Positions 4,850-6,650 of a DNA stretch of 6,650 bases are shown here, piece after piece. The position numbers and the translations under genes were made by a program. Position 1 is the stretch's first letter. Each line of letters starts with the position of its first letter. A model generated the notes under the pieces. That model worked only from the letters and a program-made list of their open reading frames with translations. It was not told the DNA's origin and ran no database searches. Source of the stretch: Hyphomicrobiales bacterium (GTDB taxonomy: Bacteria; Pseudomonadota; Alphaproteobacteria; Rhizobiales; Devosiaceae); contig JAQGKB010000224.1 of NCBI GenBank assembly GCA_028290345.1, positions 1 to 6,650 on the forward strand, given 5' to 3'.

Positions 4850-6198
4850 CCGCTAAAAGCAACGGGACGCGGGCGTTCTCGCCGTTCGAGCTGATCGTCG
4901 CCGGCCGCTACCTGCGTTCGCGGCGTAAGGACACCTTCATCTCGGTAATTGCCGCGCTGACCCTCACCGGCGTCGCCATCGGCGTGGCCACGCTGATCGT
5001 GGTCATGTCGGTGATGAACGGCTTCCGCGAGGAATTGCTGACCAAGATCCTCGGGCTCAACGGCCATTTCACCGCCTATCCGATCGAGCGGCAATTCACC
5101 GACTACAAGGACGTCGTCAAAAAGATCGAAGCGGTGCCGGGTGTTGTCCACGCCGTGCCCTATGTTGAGGGCCAGGCACTTGCCTCCGGCCAAGCCGATT
5201 CTGCCGGAGTTGCCGTCCGCGGCATCGATTTCGACTCGCTTAAGAAGCTGAACCTACTCTACGCGGGCGCCAAGCAAGGCGGCTGGGACGGCTGGGACGG
5301 CAGCAAGGGCGTGGCCATCGGCATACGGCTGGCGCAAAAACTCGGGCTCAACATCGGCGATCCGATCACCATCGTCAGCCCTAACGGCTCAAATACCCCG
5401 TTCGGCCAGACGCCGCAGATCCGCTCCTATCCGGTCAACGTCATCTTCAATCTCGGCATGGTCGAATTCGACAGCTTCTACGTCTATATGCCGATGACGG
5501 CGGCACAGGACTATTTCAAGCTCTATACCGACGTTCTGAAACCCGGAATGCAACCGCCCGGGCCCGACGCTACCGACACCCAGATCGATGACGCCTACCA
5601 GCGGCAGTATCAGGCGACCGCACTCGAGATATTCATCGACAATGCCGACAATATCGGCCCGATGCGCGAGAAACTGCAGGCCGGCGCCGCTCGGCCCCTG
5701 ATCCTTACCGATTGGCAGCAGCGCAACGAAACCTTCTTCTCGGCGCTCCAGGTCGAGCGAATCGTCATGTTCGTGATCCTGTCGATGATCGTCGTCGTCG
5801 CCGCCTTCAACATCATTTCGAGCCTGGTCATGCTGGTGAAAGATAAGGGCGCCGATATTGCCGTGCTCCGAACCATGGGGGCGACGCGCGGCTCGATCAT
5901 GCGGATCTTCTGCATGACCGGCACCGCCATCGGCTTCGCCGGCACGCTGCTCGGCTTCATCCTCGGCATGCTGATTGCATCGAACGCGGAGGCGTTGCGC
6001 GCCTTCGTTTCGGAACTCATCGGCGTGAGGATCTTTCCGCCGGAGGTGTTCTTCCTTTCGGCGCTCCCGTCGCGCGTCGATCCAATGGAAGTCACGATCG
6101 TGCTGGTCATGGCCCTCGGCCTCAGTTTCCTTGCCACGCTTTATCCGGCTTGGCGCGCCGCACAATACGATCCGGTAGAGGCGCTCCGCTATGAATGA
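4846..6198 (+). CDS. lolC: Lipoprotein-releasing ABC transporter permease, LolC/LolE family
   Basis: This inner-membrane permease works with LolD to extract outer-membrane lipoproteins and hand them to the periplasmic carrier LolA. The 450-residue product has the family's four-helix plan: TM1 about 33-57 (SVIAALTLTGVAIGVATLIVV), a large periplasmic domain about 58-300, then TM2 about 304-330, TM3 about 355-378 and TM4 about 413-436. The FtsX-type coupling segment KGADIAVLRTMGAT (334-347) and the ending YPAWRAAQYDPVEALRYE are clear. The start TTG overlaps the proS stop (TTGA, 4846-4849), and AAAGG (4830-4834) is a possible ribosome site. A Pro/Asp/Gln-rich stretch (about 226-256) looks longer than I recall for the family. 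Alphaproteobacteria often have one LolC/E-type permease, sometimes called LolF, so the paralogue name is uncertain. Confidence 0.93.
   Translation: MTAKSNGTRAFSPFELIVAGRYLRSRRKDTFISVIAALTLTGVAIGVATLIVVMSVMNGFREELLTKILGLNGHFTAYPIERQFTDYKDVVKKIEAVPGVVHAVPYVEGQALASGQADSAGVAVRGIDFDSLKKLNLLYAGAKQGGWDGWDGSKGVAIGIRLAQKLGLNIGDPITIVSPNGSNTPFGQTPQIRSYPVNVIFNLGMVEFDSFYVYMPMTAAQDYFKLYTDVLKPGMQPPGPDATDTQIDDAYQRQYQATALEIFIDNADNIGPMREKLQAGAARPLILTDWQQRNETFFSALQVERIVMFVILSMIVVVAAFNIISSLVMLVKDKGADIAVLRTMGATRGSIMRIFCMTGTAIGFAGTLLGFILGMLIASNAEALRAFVSELIGVRIFPPEVFFLSALPSRVDPMEVTIVLVMALGLSFLATLYPAWRAAQYDPVEALRYE
5281..5298 (+). repeat. Tandem 9-bp duplication inside lolC
   Basis: GGCTGGGAC occurs twice head to tail (5281-5289 and 5290-5298), encoding GWDGWDG at residues 146-152 in the periplasmic domain. 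The frame is kept. It looks like a small replication-slippage expansion in a surface loop before the conserved GVAIGIRLA segment. Confidence 0.7.
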
Positions 6199-6650
6199 GG
6201 TGCACCTCGACCTAAGGCAGGTCCATCGCCATTTCGGCGAGGGCGACAAGATGGTCCACGTGTTGGAAGCCGCGGACCTCACGGTGCGCAGCGGCGAACT
6301 AGTAGCGCTCGTCGCTCCGTCCGGGGCCGGGAAGTCGACCCTGCTTCACCTGAGCGGCCTGCTCGAGCGCCCTCAATCGGGCGAGATCGAAATTCTGGGC
6401 GTGCGCACCTCGACGTTGAACGATCGGGCCCGCACCCTGATGCGCCGACACACCGTGGGTTACGTGTATCAATTCCACCACCTGCTGCCCGAATTCACCG
6501 CCACCGAAAACATCTCGATGCCCCAGCTCATCGCCGGCAGGAAGAAGGCGGACGCCGACAGGCGTTCGGCCGAGCTGCTGGAAATGCTCGGCATCGGCAA
6601 TCGCGGCACACACAAGCCGGCCGAACTCTCGGGCGGCGAACAACAGCGCG
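6191..6650 (+). CDS. lolD: Lipoprotein-releasing ABC transporter ATP-binding protein (partial, 3' end cut)
   Basis: The first 153 residues of the ATPase that powers the LolC-type permease at the cytoplasmic face. Visible motifs are Walker A APSGAGKST (42-50), the Q-loop YVYQFHHLLP (91-100, Q94) and the ABC signature LSGGEQQR (146-153). The window ends right after the signature, so Walker B and the H-loop are not seen. The FHHLLPEFTATENI segment is typical of LolD among MacB-like ATPases. The ATG at 6191 overlaps the lolC stop by eight bases (ATGAATGA). The ATG at 6195 is out of frame and stops after six codons. AGAGG (6177-6181) lies nine bases upstream. Tight overlap with lolC supports coupled synthesis of the complex. 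Confidence 0.95.
   Translation, partial: MNEVHLDLRQVHRHFGEGDKMVHVLEAADLTVRSGELVALVAPSGAGKSTLLHLSGLLERPQSGEIEILGVRTSTLNDRARTLMRRHTVGYVYQFHHLLPEFTATENISMPQLIAGRKKADADRRSAELLEMLGIGNRGTHKPAELSGGEQQR

Noticed and set aside
6195..6215. Alternative ATGA-overlap start for lolD at 6195
   Set aside because: This frame stops after six codons; only ATG 6191 is in frame with the Walker A and signature motifs.

Overview
This window reads as a chromosomal housekeeping segment of an alphaproteobacterium, most likely of the order Hyphomicrobiales. The family cannot be fixed from the sequence; Devosiaceae is only a guess. The evidence is the gene order nuoN-birA-rnj-DUF1467-proS-lolC-lolD, a short prolyl-tRNA synthetase without the bacterial editing insert, an RNase J of the alphaproteobacterial type, a biotin ligase without a DNA-binding domain, and GC-rich, codon-biased DNA. 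Every gene lies on the + strand. All genes not cut by the window edge are intact, and none looks foreign.

Layout. The last 31 codons of nuoN (complex I) overlap birA (biotin-protein ligase, GTG start) by one base. A 103-base gap with a strong two-part dyad leads to rnj (ribonuclease J). Twenty bases later comes a small two-helix DUF1467 membrane protein. A 566-base stretch (2934-3499) without a convincing protein gene follows. It is dense in inverted repeats: a long nested stem just after DUF1467, a second REP-like element, an intrinsic terminator pointing to the minus strand, a GC hairpin beside a CTCCTCCC motif, and a 21-bp dyad in the proS leader. Then proS, lolC and lolD follow with overlapping ends, and lolD runs off the right edge.

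Functionally there are two groups. The left one (nuoN, birA, rnj, DUF1467) is probably the tail of the nuo transcript, perhaps with an extra entry point before rnj. The right one (proS, lolC, lolD) couples tRNA charging to the lipoprotein-releasing ABC transporter through overlapping stop and start codons.

I found no clear undescribed system. The least explained part is 2934-3499, where a minus-strand terminator has no recognised gene upstream of it. The rnj leader dyad is the next most interesting item.
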